Positions 18,557 to 28,480 are shown, counted from the first letter of the stretch. The stretch is DNA of 64,000 nt from Zoogloea dura (GCF_012927165.1 NZ_JABBGA010000008.1:62001-126000); one strand, 5' to 3'. Program-made: numbers and translations. Notes: generated from the sequence alone by a model not told the origin.

Positions 18557-18877
18557 ATGAATGAAGCGGATTTCAATGCCCTGGCGGATGCAGAACTGGA
18601 TCGCCTGGAGGGTTTGCTCGACGCCTGTACGGCAGAGATCGATTACGAGGTGAAGCCCGGCGGCATCATCGAGGTGGAGTTCGAAAGCGGCACCAAGATC
18701 ATCGTCAACCGCCACAGCGCGGCCCGCGAGATCTGGCTGGCGGCCAAGTCCGGTGGCTTCCACTTCCGTCCCGAGGCCGGCCGCTGGGTCGGCACCCGGG
18801 ATGGGGCGGATTTCTATGCCGTACTGTCCCGCTGCATGTCGGAGCAGGCCGGCGAGTCGGTTACGCTGGCGGGCTGA
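18557..18877 (+). CDS. cyaY: Frataxin homologue CyaY
   Basis: A 106-residue CyaY. The acidic N-terminal helix (MNEADFNALADAELDRLEGL) and the beta-sheet blocks GGIIEVEFESGTKIIVNRHS and REIWLAAKSGGFHFR are characteristic. It regulates iron supply and cysteine desulfurase in Fe-S cluster assembly. It is divergent from lptM-lysA, and its 3' end overlaps the 3' end of convergent mrcA by 17 bp. Confidence 0.95.
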   Translation: MNEADFNALADAELDRLEGLLDACTAEIDYEVKPGGIIEVEFESGTKIIVNRHSAAREIWLAAKSGGFHFRPEAGRWVGTRDGADFYAVLSRCMSEQAGESVTLAG

Positions 18878-21161
18878 CCGGCTTGCTGGGCGGCGCCGCT
18901 TCCTCGGAGGGGGCGCTGGCGGGCTCGGGAGGCGCTTCCGGCGGAGCTGCCGGCAGGTTTTCCTGGTAGATCATTTCGTCGTTGCCGCCACCCGCAGGCT
19001 GGATGCGGATCAGGCCGCCCGGCGGTGTCGGGTAGGTTTCCGGCACGCCCTCCAGCGCCTTGCGCATGTAGTTGATCCACATAGGGAGCGCTGCTGCGCC
19101 GCCGGTCTCGCCGCTGCCCAGCTTGCGCGGCTGGTCGAAACCGATCCAGGCCACGGCGGCCACGGTGGGCTGGTAGCCGCAGAACCAGGCGTCCACGTAC
19201 TCGTTGGTGGTGCCGGTCTTGCCGGCCAGGTCGCCACGCTTGAGCACCAGCGCCTTGGTGGCTGTGCCCCGGCGCACCACATCCTTCATTACCGAGTCCA
19301 TCAGGTAAGCGTTGCGTTCGTCGATGGCCCGTTCTGCGGTTTCACCGGCTACCGGCGGGTCCACCCGGGCCAGCACATTCCCGGCCTCGTCGCGGATCTC
19401 CTTCACCAGGTAGGGCTCCACCCGGTAGCCGCCGTTGGCGAAGACAGAGTAGCCGCGCAGCATCTGCCAAGGCGTCACCGAGCCGGCACCTAGCGCCATG
19501 GTCAGGTAGGCCGGGTGACGTTCCGCATCAAAGCCGAACTTGGTGATGTAGTCCTGGGCGTAGCGCGGGCCGATGGACTTGAGCAGGCGGATCGACACCA
19601 TGTTCTTGGAGCGGGCCAGGGCCGAGCGGATGGACATCGGTCCATCATATTTCCCGTCGTAGTTTTTCGGTTCCCAGGCTTGGCTGCCTGTTTCTCCAGC
19701 CGGAAAGGAGAGAGGGGAGTCGTCCACGATGCTGCTTGGGCCATAGCCCTTCTCGAAGGCGGCCGAGTAGATGAAGGGCTTGAAGCTCGAGCCGGGCTGG
19801 CGCCATGCCTGGGTGGCGTGGTTGAACTTGTTGCGGTTGAAGTCGAAGCCGCCGGCCAGGGCGCGTATGGCCCCCGTGCGCGGGTCGGCGGCGACCAGCG
19901 CGCCTTCGACATCGGGCAGCTGGGTGATCTCCCAGCGATTGTCCTGGCGGTTGATGCGGACGATGGCGCCGACCCGGATGCGCTTGTTGGGGGGCGCCTT
20001 GTCGCTGAGCATGGAGGCCGCGAAACGCAGGCCGTCGCCGCTCAGGCGGATGCTCTCGCCGTAGCGATATACGGTGACGGCTCCGCCGCCGGCCTGGATT
20101 ACGATGGCAGCCAGCATGTCGTCATAGTCGGGCGTCTCGGAGAGAATCTCGTCCATCGACTCGGTTTGCTGGGTGTTCAGGCGCGCCGGGTCGGCATAGC
20201 TCTCGGCGCCTCGATAACCGTGACGGCGATCGTAGTCCATGATGCCGCGCCGCAGGGCCCGGTGGGCTGCCTCCTGCTCGGTCTTGATGATGGTGGTGAT
20301 GACCTTGATGCCACGGGTGTAGGTCTCTTCCTTGTACTGCTCGTAGGCGATCTGGCGCGCCATTTCGGCCACGTAGTCGGCACTGCCGCCGAAGTCGGCT
20401 GAGCTGCTGGCCACCTTGAGCGGGGTCTCCATGGCCTTGTGCTGTTGCTCTTCGGTGATGAAGCCCAGTTCGGTCATCCGGCGCAGCACATATTGCTGGC
20501 GCAGGGCGGCGCGCTTGGGGTTGACCACCGGGTTGTAGGCCGAGGGGGCCTTGGGCAGGCCGGCTAGCATGGCGGCTTCCGGAATGCTCAGGTCGCGGAT
20601 GGATTTGCCGAAATAGGTATGGGATGCGACGGCAAAGCCATAGGCCCGACGGCCCAGGAATATCTGGTTGATGTAGACCTCGAGGATCTGGTCCTTGGTG
20701 AGGTTCTGTTCGATCTTGAAGGCCAGCAGGATCTCGTAGAGCTTGCGGGAGATCGTCTTCTCACGGGTCAGGAAGAAGTTGCGGGCGACCTGCATGGTGA
20801 TCGTCGATGCGCCCTGGCGCTTGCCACCGGTGGCGAGGTTGGCGCCTGCTGCGCGGAGGATGCCGAGGAAGTCCACGCCGGAGTGCTGGTAGAAGCGATC
20901 ATCCTCGGCGGCCAGGATGGCGTGCTTGAGCACCTCGGGGACCTCCTGGATGCGGATGAAGGCACGCCGCTCCTCGCCATATTCGCCGATGAGCTCACCG
21001 TCCGCCGTGTATACGCGCAGCGGGATCTTGGGGTGATAGTCGGTCAGTGACTCCAGGGACGGGAGTGTCGGCCAGGCGAACGCCACGGCCAGAGCCAGAA
21101 TGGCGGCGCCGATGGCGATCAGGCCGAGAAGTGCAATGAAAGGGTAGAGTACCCAGCGCAT
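18861..21161 (-). CDS. mrcA: Penicillin-binding protein 1A (bifunctional peptidoglycan synthase)
   Basis: A 766-residue class A PBP. One N-terminal membrane anchor (FIALLGLIAIGAAILALAVA) is followed by the GT51 glycosyltransferase domain (AAEDDRFYQHSGVD; GASTITMQVARNFFL), an insert domain, and a transpeptidase with SSFK, SKN and KTGTTNEYVDAW motifs. The C-terminal tail is rich in Pro/Ala/Glu. It polymerises and crosslinks peptidoglycan in the periplasm. It is divergent from pilMNOPQ, a common betaproteobacterial arrangement. Confidence 0.96.
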   Translation of the reverse strand: MRWVLYPFIALLGLIAIGAAILALAVAFAWPTLPSLESLTDYHPKIPLRVYTADGELIGEYGEERRAFIRIQEVPEVLKHAILAAEDDRFYQHSGVDFLGILRAAGANLATGGKRQGASTITMQVARNFFLTREKTISRKLYEILLAFKIEQNLTKDQILEVYINQIFLGRRAYGFAVASHTYFGKSIRDLSIPEAAMLAGLPKAPSAYNPVVNPKRAALRQQYVLRRMTELGFITEEQQHKAMETPLKVASSSADFGGSADYVAEMARQIAYEQYKEETYTRGIKVITTIIKTEQEAAHRALRRGIMDYDRRHGYRGAESYADPARLNTQQTESMDEILSETPDYDDMLAAIVIQAGGGAVTVYRYGESIRLSGDGLRFAASMLSDKAPPNKRIRVGAIVRINRQDNRWEITQLPDVEGALVAADPRTGAIRALAGGFDFNRNKFNHATQAWRQPGSSFKPFIYSAAFEKGYGPSSIVDDSPLSFPAGETGSQAWEPKNYDGKYDGPMSIRSALARSKNMVSIRLLKSIGPRYAQDYITKFGFDAERHPAYLTMALGAGSVTPWQMLRGYSVFANGGYRVEPYLVKEIRDEAGNVLARVDPPVAGETAERAIDERNAYLMDSVMKDVVRRGTATKALVLKRGDLAGKTGTTNEYVDAWFCGYQPTVAAVAWIGFDQPRKLGSGETGGAAALPMWINYMRKALEGVPETYPTPPGGLIRIQPAGGGNDEMIYQENLPAAPPEAPPEPASAPSEEAAPPSKPVSPPA

Positions 21162-21274
21162 ATCGGGAGGCGGTAAGCGGAGAAAAGTCCTGCATTATAC
21201 GAGCCCGGGCGTTTTGCGGCTCTGTGCATGACCGGGTGCTTTTTCCGGTGCTTGCTTTACACCTGTCATTGTTG

Positions 21275-21304
21275 TTGTTAGGATTTCAAGTAGATTGTTG
21301 TAAT
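21275..21304 (+). promoter_or_regulatory. Sigma70-type promoter candidate for pilM
   Basis: TTGTTA, 18-bp spacer, TGTAAT within an AT-rich stretch in the mrcA-pilM gap. The expected start of transcription is about 25-30 bp before the pilM GTG at 21338. Confidence 0.45.
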
Positions 21305-21337
21305 TGCGTCTAACGTAAAGAATTTTCAGGATTTTTT

Positions 21338-22414
21338 GTGATCGACCTCTCCTTTCTCAGCCCCAGGGCACGTCCTTTGATCGGCGTCGACATTTCGTCG
21401 TCATCGGTCAAGATGGTCGAGTTGTCCGCCGCATCCGGGGGGGGGTACCGGGTCGAGCGCTACGCGGTCGAGTCGCTGCCCCGCGAGGCGGTTTCCGACG
21501 GAAACATTGCCAACCTCGATGCGGTCTCCGAAGCGATCCGCCGGGGGTGGCGGCGCCTCGGGACCAGCACCAAGTTCGTTGCTCTGGCCCTGCCTGCATC
21601 GGCTGTGATCACCAAGAAGATCATCCTGCCCGCGGGTCTGCGTGATCAGGAACTCGAGGTGCAGGTCGAATCCGAGGCCAATCAGTACATTCCGTTTGCC
21701 CTCGATGAAGTCAATCTGGATTTTCAGGTCATCGGGCCGGCCGCGTCGGGTGCCGACGAGGATGAGGTGCTGATCGCGGCATCCCGCAAGGAAAAGGTCG
21801 AGGATCGGGTGGCTGCTGCCGAGGCCGCGGGCCTGAAGGCGCTGGTCATGGATGTGGAGTCCTACGCGTCCTTGTCGGCCTTCGAGCTGGTCCAGGCGGA
21901 TCTTCCCGAAGGGGGCCAGGACAAGATCATCGCGTTGGTCGATGCGGGTGCCAATGTCATGAATGTCTCGGTGCTGCGCAATGGTGTGCAGGTTTACGCC
22001 CGGGAGCAGGCTTTCGGGGGCTTCCTGCTCACCCAGGATGTCATGCGCCACTTCGGTATGTCCCTCGAAGAGGCCGAGAGCGGCAAGCGCACCGGTTCCC
22101 TGCCTGAGAGTTACGAGACCGAATTGCTCCGTCCCTTCATGGATGCGCTGGCCCTCGAGGTGTCGCGGGCCCTGCAGTTCTTCTTTACCTCAACCCAGTT
22201 CAATCAGGTTGATCACATCGTTCTGGCGGGCGGCTGTGCGGTCATCCCGGGTCTCGCCGAGACCGTGGCCGGGCGTACCCAGGTCGATACCCACATTGCG
22301 AATCCCTTCTCCGGAATGAGCCTGAGCTCCAAGATCCGTCCCAAGAATCTGGCTGCAGATGCGCCCGCCTTGCTGGTGGCCTGTGGCCTTGCCCTGCGGA
22401 GGTTTGACTTGTGA
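21338..22414 (+). CDS. pilM: Type IV pilus inner-membrane platform protein PilM
   Basis: A 358-residue actin-like (FtsA-fold) cytoplasmic protein: GVDISSSSVKMVELS at the N-terminus is the phosphate-1 loop and IVLAGGCAVIPGLAETV the adenosine loop. PilM binds the N-terminus of PilN and links the cytoplasmic motor to the PilNOP alignment complex. It starts with GTG at 21338; the stop overlaps the pilN GTG start. First gene of the pilMNOPQ operon. Confidence 0.95.
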   Translation: MIDLSFLSPRARPLIGVDISSSSVKMVELSAASGGGYRVERYAVESLPREAVSDGNIANLDAVSEAIRRGWRRLGTSTKFVALALPASAVITKKIILPAGLRDQELEVQVESEANQYIPFALDEVNLDFQVIGPAASGADEDEVLIAASRKEKVEDRVAAAEAAGLKALVMDVESYASLSAFELVQADLPEGGQDKIIALVDAGANVMNVSVLRNGVQVYAREQAFGGFLLTQDVMRHFGMSLEEAESGKRTGSLPESYETELLRPFMDALALEVSRALQFFFTSTQFNQVDHIVLAGGCAVIPGLAETVAGRTQVDTHIANPFSGMSLSSKIRPKNLAADAPALLVACGLALRRFDL

Positions 22415-23007
22415 TCCGCATCAACCTCCTTCCCCACCGGGAAGAAAAGCGCAAGGCCCGGCGCCAGCAGTTCATCCTGTTGTCTGCGTTGATGGCGCTC
22501 GCCGGCCTGGTGGTGTGGTTCATCGGGCATACCCTCATCGCGGGTTATGTGGATGGTCAGGATGCCAAGAATGCCTTCCTGAAACAGGAAATTGCCGCTC
22601 TCGACAAGGACATCGTGGAGATCAAGGGCTTGAGGGAGCAGGCGGAGGCCCTGTTGTCGCGCAAACAGGTCATCGAGTCGTTGCAGACCAACCGTACCGA
22701 GACCGTGCTGGTCTTCAATGAACTGGCCCGCCAGCTTCCCGAGGGTGTCTATCTCAAGGCGCTCAAGCAGACGGGGCCGCGCATCAATCTGGTTGGTTAT
22801 GCCCAGTCCAATGCCCGTGTCTCCAACCTGATGCGCAACCTTGAAGCCTCGCCTCATCTCCAGAGCGCCGATCTCGTCGAGGTGAAGGCTGCGGTGTTGA
22901 ATACTCGCAGGGTCAGCGAGTTCAGCCTCAATGTGAGCGTGGAGCGTGCCAAGGCACAGGACGGGATCGAGGCCAAAGGTGCCGCCGGTCCGGGAGGTAA
23001 GCCGTAA
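22411..23007 (+). CDS. pilN: Type IV pilus assembly protein PilN
   Basis: A 198-residue bitopic membrane protein: a conserved cytoplasmic N-terminus (MIRINLLPHREEKRKARRQQ) that binds PilM, one transmembrane helix (FILLSALMALAGLVVWFIG), a coiled coil and a periplasmic ferredoxin-like domain. It starts at GTG 22411, overlapping the pilM stop, and its stop overlaps the pilO ATG. Confidence 0.95.
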   Translation: MIRINLLPHREEKRKARRQQFILLSALMALAGLVVWFIGHTLIAGYVDGQDAKNAFLKQEIAALDKDIVEIKGLREQAEALLSRKQVIESLQTNRTETVLVFNELARQLPEGVYLKALKQTGPRINLVGYAQSNARVSNLMRNLEASPHLQSADLVEVKAAVLNTRRVSEFSLNVSVERAKAQDGIEAKGAAGPGGKP

Positions 23008-23684
23008 TGGGCTTCAAGGATTCGCTCGAAAATCTGCGTTCGCTGGACATGCAGGCGCTGCTCAGGGATTTCCAGGGCCTGGACCCCAATGATCCAGGCC
23101 AGTGGCCGTTGTTGCCGCGGATCGCAACCCTGGTCGCCCTTTTCGCCGCCATTGTCGCCGGTGGCTGGTGGTTTGACTGGAGCGATCAGCTTGCCGGGCT
23201 CGAGGCCAAGGAGAAGGAGGAGCTCACGCTCAAGGAAGACTGGCTGACCAAGAAGCGGCAGGCCGTCAATCTGGCTGAGTATCGTCGTCAGCTCAGTGAG
23301 ATCGACCGTCAGTTCGGCGCCTTGCTCAAGCAGTTGCCCAACCGCTCCGAAATAGAATCCCTGCTTGCTGACATCAACCAGGCGGGGTTGGGCCGGGGGC
23401 TTCAGTTCGAGCTGTTCAAGCCGGGCTCGGAGGGTTCAAAGGATTTCTATGCGGAGTTGCCCATCGCCGTGCGGGTCACCGGCAATTACCATGATCTTGG
23501 TGAGTTCGTCAGTGATGTCGCCAAGATGCCGCGCATCGTGACCCTCAACGACATTGCCATCGAAACAGGCAAGGACGGTAACCTCAAGTTCGATGCCACG
23601 GCGGTGACCTACCGGTACCTGGACGATGAGGAAGTTGCCAGGATCCGCAGGGAAAAAGCCAAGGAAAAGGCGGGCAAGAAGTGA
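23007..23684 (+). CDS. pilO: Type IV pilus assembly protein PilO
   Basis: A 225-residue partner of PilN: short cytoplasmic N-terminus, one transmembrane helix (IATLVALFAAIVAGGWWFDW), a coiled coil and a periplasmic domain (FKPGSEGSKDFYAELPIAVR). It heterodimerises with PilN and contacts PilP. Start and stop codons overlap the flanking genes, so the operon is tightly coupled. Confidence 0.95.
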   Translation: MGFKDSLENLRSLDMQALLRDFQGLDPNDPGQWPLLPRIATLVALFAAIVAGGWWFDWSDQLAGLEAKEKEELTLKEDWLTKKRQAVNLAEYRRQLSEIDRQFGALLKQLPNRSEIESLLADINQAGLGRGLQFELFKPGSEGSKDFYAELPIAVRVTGNYHDLGEFVSDVAKMPRIVTLNDIAIETGKDGNLKFDATAVTYRYLDDEEVARIRREKAKEKAGKK

Positions 23685-24214
23685 GGATGATGCGACTGAC
23701 GCTGGTGGTTCCGGCCATGGTCATGCTGGCCTTGGCCGGATGTTCGGACCAGCAGGATGATCTCCGGACCTGGATGGCGGAAGCCTCCAGGGATCTCAAG
23801 CCCAATCTCAAGCCCCTTCCCCCGATCCAGAAAGCGGTTGAGGTGAGCTACGAAGGGGCTTCGCTGGTGGACCCTTTCCGTCCTGCCAAGCTGGAACCCG
23901 ACAAGAAAGGGGGGCAGTTTGCTCCCGATGCAAACCGGCGGCGTGAGCCGCTTGAGTCCTATCCGCTGGAGTCCCTGAAGATGGTCGGAGTCCTGATGAA
24001 GGGTGGTCAGGCCCACGCGATCGTTGTCGTGGACAAGACCTTGCACCAGGTCCGGGTCGGTAACTACCTCGGGCAGAACTATGGTCGCATTACCGCGATT
24101 GCCGAATCCGAAATCACTCTGAAAGAGCTCGTCGAGGACGCCGGTGGCGAATGGACCGAGCGCATCAGTACGCTGCAACTGCAGGAGCAGGCGCCTCAGG
24201 AGGCGAAGAAATGA
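23681..24214 (+). CDS. pilP: Type IV pilus lipoprotein PilP
   Basis: A 177-residue inner-membrane lipoprotein: signal with lipobox LAGC (VVPAMVMLALAGCSDQQDD), an extended linker, and a C-terminal beta-sandwich (ESLKMVGVLMKGGQAHAIVV). It bridges PilNO to the secretin PilQ. The start is GTG at 23681, overlapping the pilO stop. Confidence 0.94.
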   Translation: MRMMRLTLVVPAMVMLALAGCSDQQDDLRTWMAEASRDLKPNLKPLPPIQKAVEVSYEGASLVDPFRPAKLEPDKKGGQFAPDANRRREPLESYPLESLKMVGVLMKGGQAHAIVVVDKTLHQVRVGNYLGQNYGRITAIAESEITLKELVEDAGGEWTERISTLQLQEQAPQEAKK

Positions 24215-26385
24215 AAATGGGACGTTGTAGCGTCAGATTTGGCGCATGGGTCGTGGTTGCCGTGCTGGGTGCTGTTTTTCCCGTCGCCCCCTTGCTTGCA
24301 CAGGCACCGCAGGCAGAGGCAGTCACGGGCAACCGGATTGAAAAGATCATTGCGGCAGAGCAAGGCGGGAACATTGTCCTGAAGCTCACCATGGCGCAGC
24401 CGCTGGCTGCACCGCCGGGTAGCTTCAGTGTTGCCAGTCCGGCACGCATCGCGTTCGACTTTCCCGATACGGGCAATGGCCTGGGGCGGAACAGTCAGGC
24501 GCTCAATACGGGTGATCTGCGCAGCGTGAATGTCGTGCAGGTGGCGGATCGCACCCGGCTGGTCCTGAACCTGTCCAAGATCTACCCCTATGAAACACGC
24601 CTGGAAGGTCGGGATGTCTACATCACGCTGGCGACCAGTCAGTTGAGGGATGTCTCCGCCGCGGCAACCCAGTCGGCCCAGTTTGCCCCGCCCGCAGCCG
24701 TGGGTGAGCGGCACGCCGTCCGGGACATCAACTTCCGGCGTGGCAAGGATGGTGAGGGGCGCCTGGTGGTGGACCTGTCCGATCCGAACGCTGGGATCGA
24801 TATCCGTCAGCAGGGCAGCAGCCTGATTGTCGATTTCCTCAAGACCGATGTTCCGGAGCAGCTCCGTCGCAAGCTCGACGTTGTCGATTTCGGTACGCCG
24901 GTGTCGTCGGTGGTGACCCAGGCGCAGGGCGGCAACACGCGCATGACGGTGACGCCCCGCGGCCTCTGGGAGCACAACGCCTACCAGAGCGACAACCAGT
25001 TCGTGCTCGAGGTGAAGCCGGTCAGGGAAGATCCGAACAAGCTGGTGCAGGGTACGGGCAAGCTGCGCTTCGGAGGAGAGAAGCTCTCTCTCAACTTCCA
25101 GAATATTGATGTGCGTTCGGTGCTGCAGGTGATTGCCGACTTCACCAATTTCAACATCATCACCAGTGATTCGGTGCAGGGCAACCTGACCCTCCGTCTC
25201 AAGGATGTGCCCTGGGATCAGGCGCTCGACATCATTCTGCAGGCTCGTGGACTGGACATGCGCAAGAACGGCAACGTGATCTGGATCGCGCCGAGGGATG
25301 AGCTTGCTGCGCGTGAGAAGCTCGATCTCGAATCCAAGGCGCAGATTGGTGATCTTGAGCCCCTGCGTACTGAGAGTTTCCAGATCAACTATCACAAGGC
25401 CAAGAGTGTTGCGGAGTTTCTCAAGAGCAAGGATCAAAGCGTGCTCTCCAAACGTGGAAGCGTGGTGCCGGATGAGCGCAGCAACAAGCTCTTCGTCAAC
25501 GACGTGGCTTCGCGGTTGGAAGAGTTGCGTCGCCTGATCGCCGAAATCGACGTGGAAGTACGTCAGGTCCTGATCGAAGCCCAGATTGTCGAAGCCACCG
25601 ATACCTTCACCCGTAACCTCGGCGTGCGCCTTGGTTTTGGGGGGAAGACAGGCGGGCTGTTGGGCAAGACCGAGGATGGTGTTTCGGTGTACCGGAATAC
25701 CTTCGGATCAGGCACGCTTAATTCGACGGGCTACCAGGCCGGGCAAATCATTACCATGCCCAATTTCAATGAGTCTCTGGGCGTCAACCTGCCGGCCTCC
25801 ACGATCAACGGCAAGCAGGCAGGAGCTTTTTCCCTGGCCTTGTGGAACAGCGCGGCAACCCGTTTCATTGATATGGAGGTCTCGGCGCTGGAAGCGGATG
25901 GTCGGGGCAAGGTGGTGTCCAGACCCCGCGTCATGACGGCAGACAAGGTTGAAGCACTCATCGAACAAGGGACCGAGGTGCCGTTCCAGACCCAGGGTGG
26001 TGGAACGACCGCACCTACGGTGTCGTTCAAGAAAGCCAACCTCGCCCTCAAAGTGAAGCCGCAGATCACTCCGGACGGCAAGGTGATGATGAGCATCGAG
26101 GTAAACAAGGACCAGCCGCGTTATGACCGTCCCGTTGCGAACGGCAACGTGCCCATTGATACCAAGCATGTAAAGACCGAAGTCGTGGTTGAAAATGGCG
26201 GCACGATCGTCATTGGTGGCATCTACACACAGGATGTTTCCAACAATACGGTTAAGATTCCGGTCCTCGGCGATCTGCCGGTGCTTGGCTATCTGTTCCG
26301 AAGCAATGAGAGAACCGACAACAAAACCGAGTTGCTCGTCTTCATTACGCCCCGCATCATCAACGAACAGTTGGGATTGCGCTGA
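24211..26385 (+). CDS. pilQ: Type IV pilus secretin PilQ
   Basis: A 724-residue outer-membrane secretin: signal peptide (VVVAVLGAVFPVAPLLAQA), two AMIN domains in the first 270 or so residues, an STN/N0 domain (LSLNFQNIDVRSVLQVIADF), an N1 domain, and the secretin channel (KTELLVFITPRIINEQLGLR at the end). The ATG at 24211 overlaps the pilP stop; the frame is open further upstream but a start there would place extra residues before the signal peptide. It forms the pore for pilus extrusion and DNA uptake. Confidence 0.96.
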   Translation: MKMGRCSVRFGAWVVVAVLGAVFPVAPLLAQAPQAEAVTGNRIEKIIAAEQGGNIVLKLTMAQPLAAPPGSFSVASPARIAFDFPDTGNGLGRNSQALNTGDLRSVNVVQVADRTRLVLNLSKIYPYETRLEGRDVYITLATSQLRDVSAAATQSAQFAPPAAVGERHAVRDINFRRGKDGEGRLVVDLSDPNAGIDIRQQGSSLIVDFLKTDVPEQLRRKLDVVDFGTPVSSVVTQAQGGNTRMTVTPRGLWEHNAYQSDNQFVLEVKPVREDPNKLVQGTGKLRFGGEKLSLNFQNIDVRSVLQVIADFTNFNIITSDSVQGNLTLRLKDVPWDQALDIILQARGLDMRKNGNVIWIAPRDELAAREKLDLESKAQIGDLEPLRTESFQINYHKAKSVAEFLKSKDQSVLSKRGSVVPDERSNKLFVNDVASRLEELRRLIAEIDVEVRQVLIEAQIVEATDTFTRNLGVRLGFGGKTGGLLGKTEDGVSVYRNTFGSGTLNSTGYQAGQIITMPNFNESLGVNLPASTINGKQAGAFSLALWNSAATRFIDMEVSALEADGRGKVVSRPRVMTADKVEALIEQGTEVPFQTQGGGTTAPTVSFKKANLALKVKPQITPDGKVMMSIEVNKDQPRYDRPVANGNVPIDTKHVKTEVVVENGGTIVIGGIYTQDVSNNTVKIPVLGDLPVLGYLFRSNERTDNKTELLVFITPRIINEQLGLR

Positions 26386-26410
26386 TACACCGGCCTGAAT
26401 GGAATAACCC

Positions 26411-28480
26411 ATGCTTGACTTCCTTACCGCGGGCGTGCGCTCGCATGCCCGCCTTCTCGTACCGGCCTTTGCCGCCCTTGCGCTTGCCAGCTGTGGTGGC
26501 GGTGGAGGCGGAGGCAGCAGCAATACGGGCTGCCCTGGCGGCTTCCTGACCTGTAGCGGGTCGGGCACCGACACGACTGCCCAGGCGCCCAAGTTCACCC
26601 TGGCCCTCGTGGATGCGGGGACGGGGGCGGTCAGCAACAATCTGACTTCCGGAAAACCCCTGACCGTCAGGGCCTTGCTGCTGACTGCAGCGGGGGCGCC
26701 GCTTGCCAACAAGGTCGTGACCTTCACGACCAATAGCGCTCTGGCCACATTCGATCCCGCCTCCGGTACGCGCCTGACCGACGCCAACGGCTATACCACG
26801 ATCACCCTGCTGGCTGCCGACCTGTCCTCAAGCGGGGCAGCGGAAGTCAGTGCAACAGTCGATGTGAGCGGTACCGCGGTAACCCAGAAAGTGGCCTACA
26901 GCGTCAGCCCTGGCGTCGTGACCCTTTCCGGGCTTGCTGCCAACACCACTTCCCTGAGCGCGTACGGAAGTACTTCGGTGTCCGTGCAGGTTTATTTCAA
27001 CGGCAGCCTGAGTCCGACGCCGCTCACCGTCAATTTCGCTTCCGGCTGTGCCAGCAACGGCAAGGCCAACCTTACCAGCAGTGTTTCCACGGTGAATGGC
27101 ATTGCCACGGCCACGTACACCGACAAGGGTTGCGCGGGCACGGACACCATCACGGCGACGGTGCAGGGGGCCAGTGCCCAGACGACCATTGCCGTGGCCG
27201 CCCCCAAGGCATCCAACATCGGCTATGTCTCCGCCGCGCCGTCGTCCATCGTGCTGGCAGGTACCGGCGGCGGAGGTTTGAGCTCGGATTCCGTCGTCAC
27301 CTTCAAGGTGGTTGATAGCACCAATACGCCTGTGGCATCCAAGTCGGTCAGCTTCGATTTGTCCACCCGGGTAGGGGGTATCAAGCTCAATGGGCAGACC
27401 TCCGGCACTGTCCAGGCAACCTCCGATTCGTCGGGCCTGGTCAGCGTGACCGTGTCCGCCGGCTCCGTGCCGACCCCGGTCTGGGTGACTGCGACGCTGG
27501 TTGAAGACCCGACGATCAAGACCCAGTCCACCAACCTCACCATTTCCACTGGCCGCCCGACCCAGGACCGCTTCTCCCTGTCTGTCGGCACCTTCAACAT
27601 CGAAGGCTGGAACCGTGATGGCACCCGCACCACGGCCACGGTCTACGCCTTTGACCGCCTCGGTAACCCGGTGGCCGACGGCACGGTGGTCAACTTCATC
27701 AGCGAAGGCGCGGGCATCGACCCCTCCTGCACGACTGCGGCCGGTTCCTGCTCGGTGAACATCACCAGCGGAGAGCTGCGTCCCCGTGTCGATAGCGAGC
27801 CGTCGTCTTTCGGTGTAACCGCCGGTCGGGTGACCATCCTGGCCTACGCCCAGGGCGAGGAGAGCTTTGACGACGCGAACACGAACAACGTTTTCGATGC
27901 GGGCGAAACCTTCCGCGACTTGGGCGATGCCTTTGTGGATAACAACGAAAACAAGGGGTGGTCTTCAGGTGAGCGCGAGATCCAGTTCAGCTCGGCGAAC
28001 ACTGCCGCCTGCCCGTCCTATCCGTCCGACGGCCGCTATTACAACGCCCCTTACAAGGCCAGTACCTGCGATGGTGTCTGGGGTGCTGCCCATGTCCGTC
28101 GCAACATCGTCATCACGCTGTCGAGTTTTGCGATTGGAACCTTGACGCCTTCCGTCTTCTCCATGCCCGCCCTGCCGGCCTGCACGGGCAGCTTCACCTT
28201 CCGTCTGTCCGATGTGAACAACAACCCGATGCCGGCGGGCGCAAGTCTTTCCGCCGTGTCGGGTGTGACCTATCAGAACGACACCGGTGAAACCGTGAAG
28301 GCGAGCGTCTCCATTCCCCAGGGCAACGAAACTGTGCCCAACACGAATGCGCCGGGTGGTACCTTCCACACCATCGTGGTCGAAGGCACCAAGTGCACCA
28401 CCAAGCCGGTTGGTTCAGTCACCATCAACGTGACCTCTCCGAGCGGTGATGCCAGCGCCAGGACCATCACGATCAATTGA
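26411..28480 (+). CDS. Ig-like (Big_1-type) repeat lipoprotein with paired calcium-binding loops
   Basis: A 689-residue exported protein. The N-terminus is a lipoprotein signal (ALALASCGGGGGGGSSN; Gly-rich spacer after the lipid Cys). Several Ig-like beta domains of the bacterial invasin/intimin type follow (NKVVTFTTNSALATFDPASG; TDANGYTTITLLA). Near residues 488-499 and 510-521 are two 12-residue EF-hand-like loops, DANTNNVFDAGE and DNNENKGWSSGE. It starts 25 bp after pilQ and lies before aroK, two genes that are normally adjacent, so it is probably cotranscribed with the pilus operon. A surface adhesin or pilus-associated role is inference only. Confidence 0.82.
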   Translation: MLDFLTAGVRSHARLLVPAFAALALASCGGGGGGGSSNTGCPGGFLTCSGSGTDTTAQAPKFTLALVDAGTGAVSNNLTSGKPLTVRALLLTAAGAPLANKVVTFTTNSALATFDPASGTRLTDANGYTTITLLAADLSSSGAAEVSATVDVSGTAVTQKVAYSVSPGVVTLSGLAANTTSLSAYGSTSVSVQVYFNGSLSPTPLTVNFASGCASNGKANLTSSVSTVNGIATATYTDKGCAGTDTITATVQGASAQTTIAVAAPKASNIGYVSAAPSSIVLAGTGGGGLSSDSVVTFKVVDSTNTPVASKSVSFDLSTRVGGIKLNGQTSGTVQATSDSSGLVSVTVSAGSVPTPVWVTATLVEDPTIKTQSTNLTISTGRPTQDRFSLSVGTFNIEGWNRDGTRTTATVYAFDRLGNPVADGTVVNFISEGAGIDPSCTTAAGSCSVNITSGELRPRVDSEPSSFGVTAGRVTILAYAQGEESFDDANTNNVFDAGETFRDLGDAFVDNNENKGWSSGEREIQFSSANTAACPSYPSDGRYYNAPYKASTCDGVWGAAHVRRNIVITLSSFAIGTLTPSVFSMPALPACTGSFTFRLSDVNNNPMPAGASLSAVSGVTYQNDTGETVKASVSIPQGNETVPNTNAPGGTFHTIVVEGTKCTTKPVGSVTINVTSPSGDASARTITIN

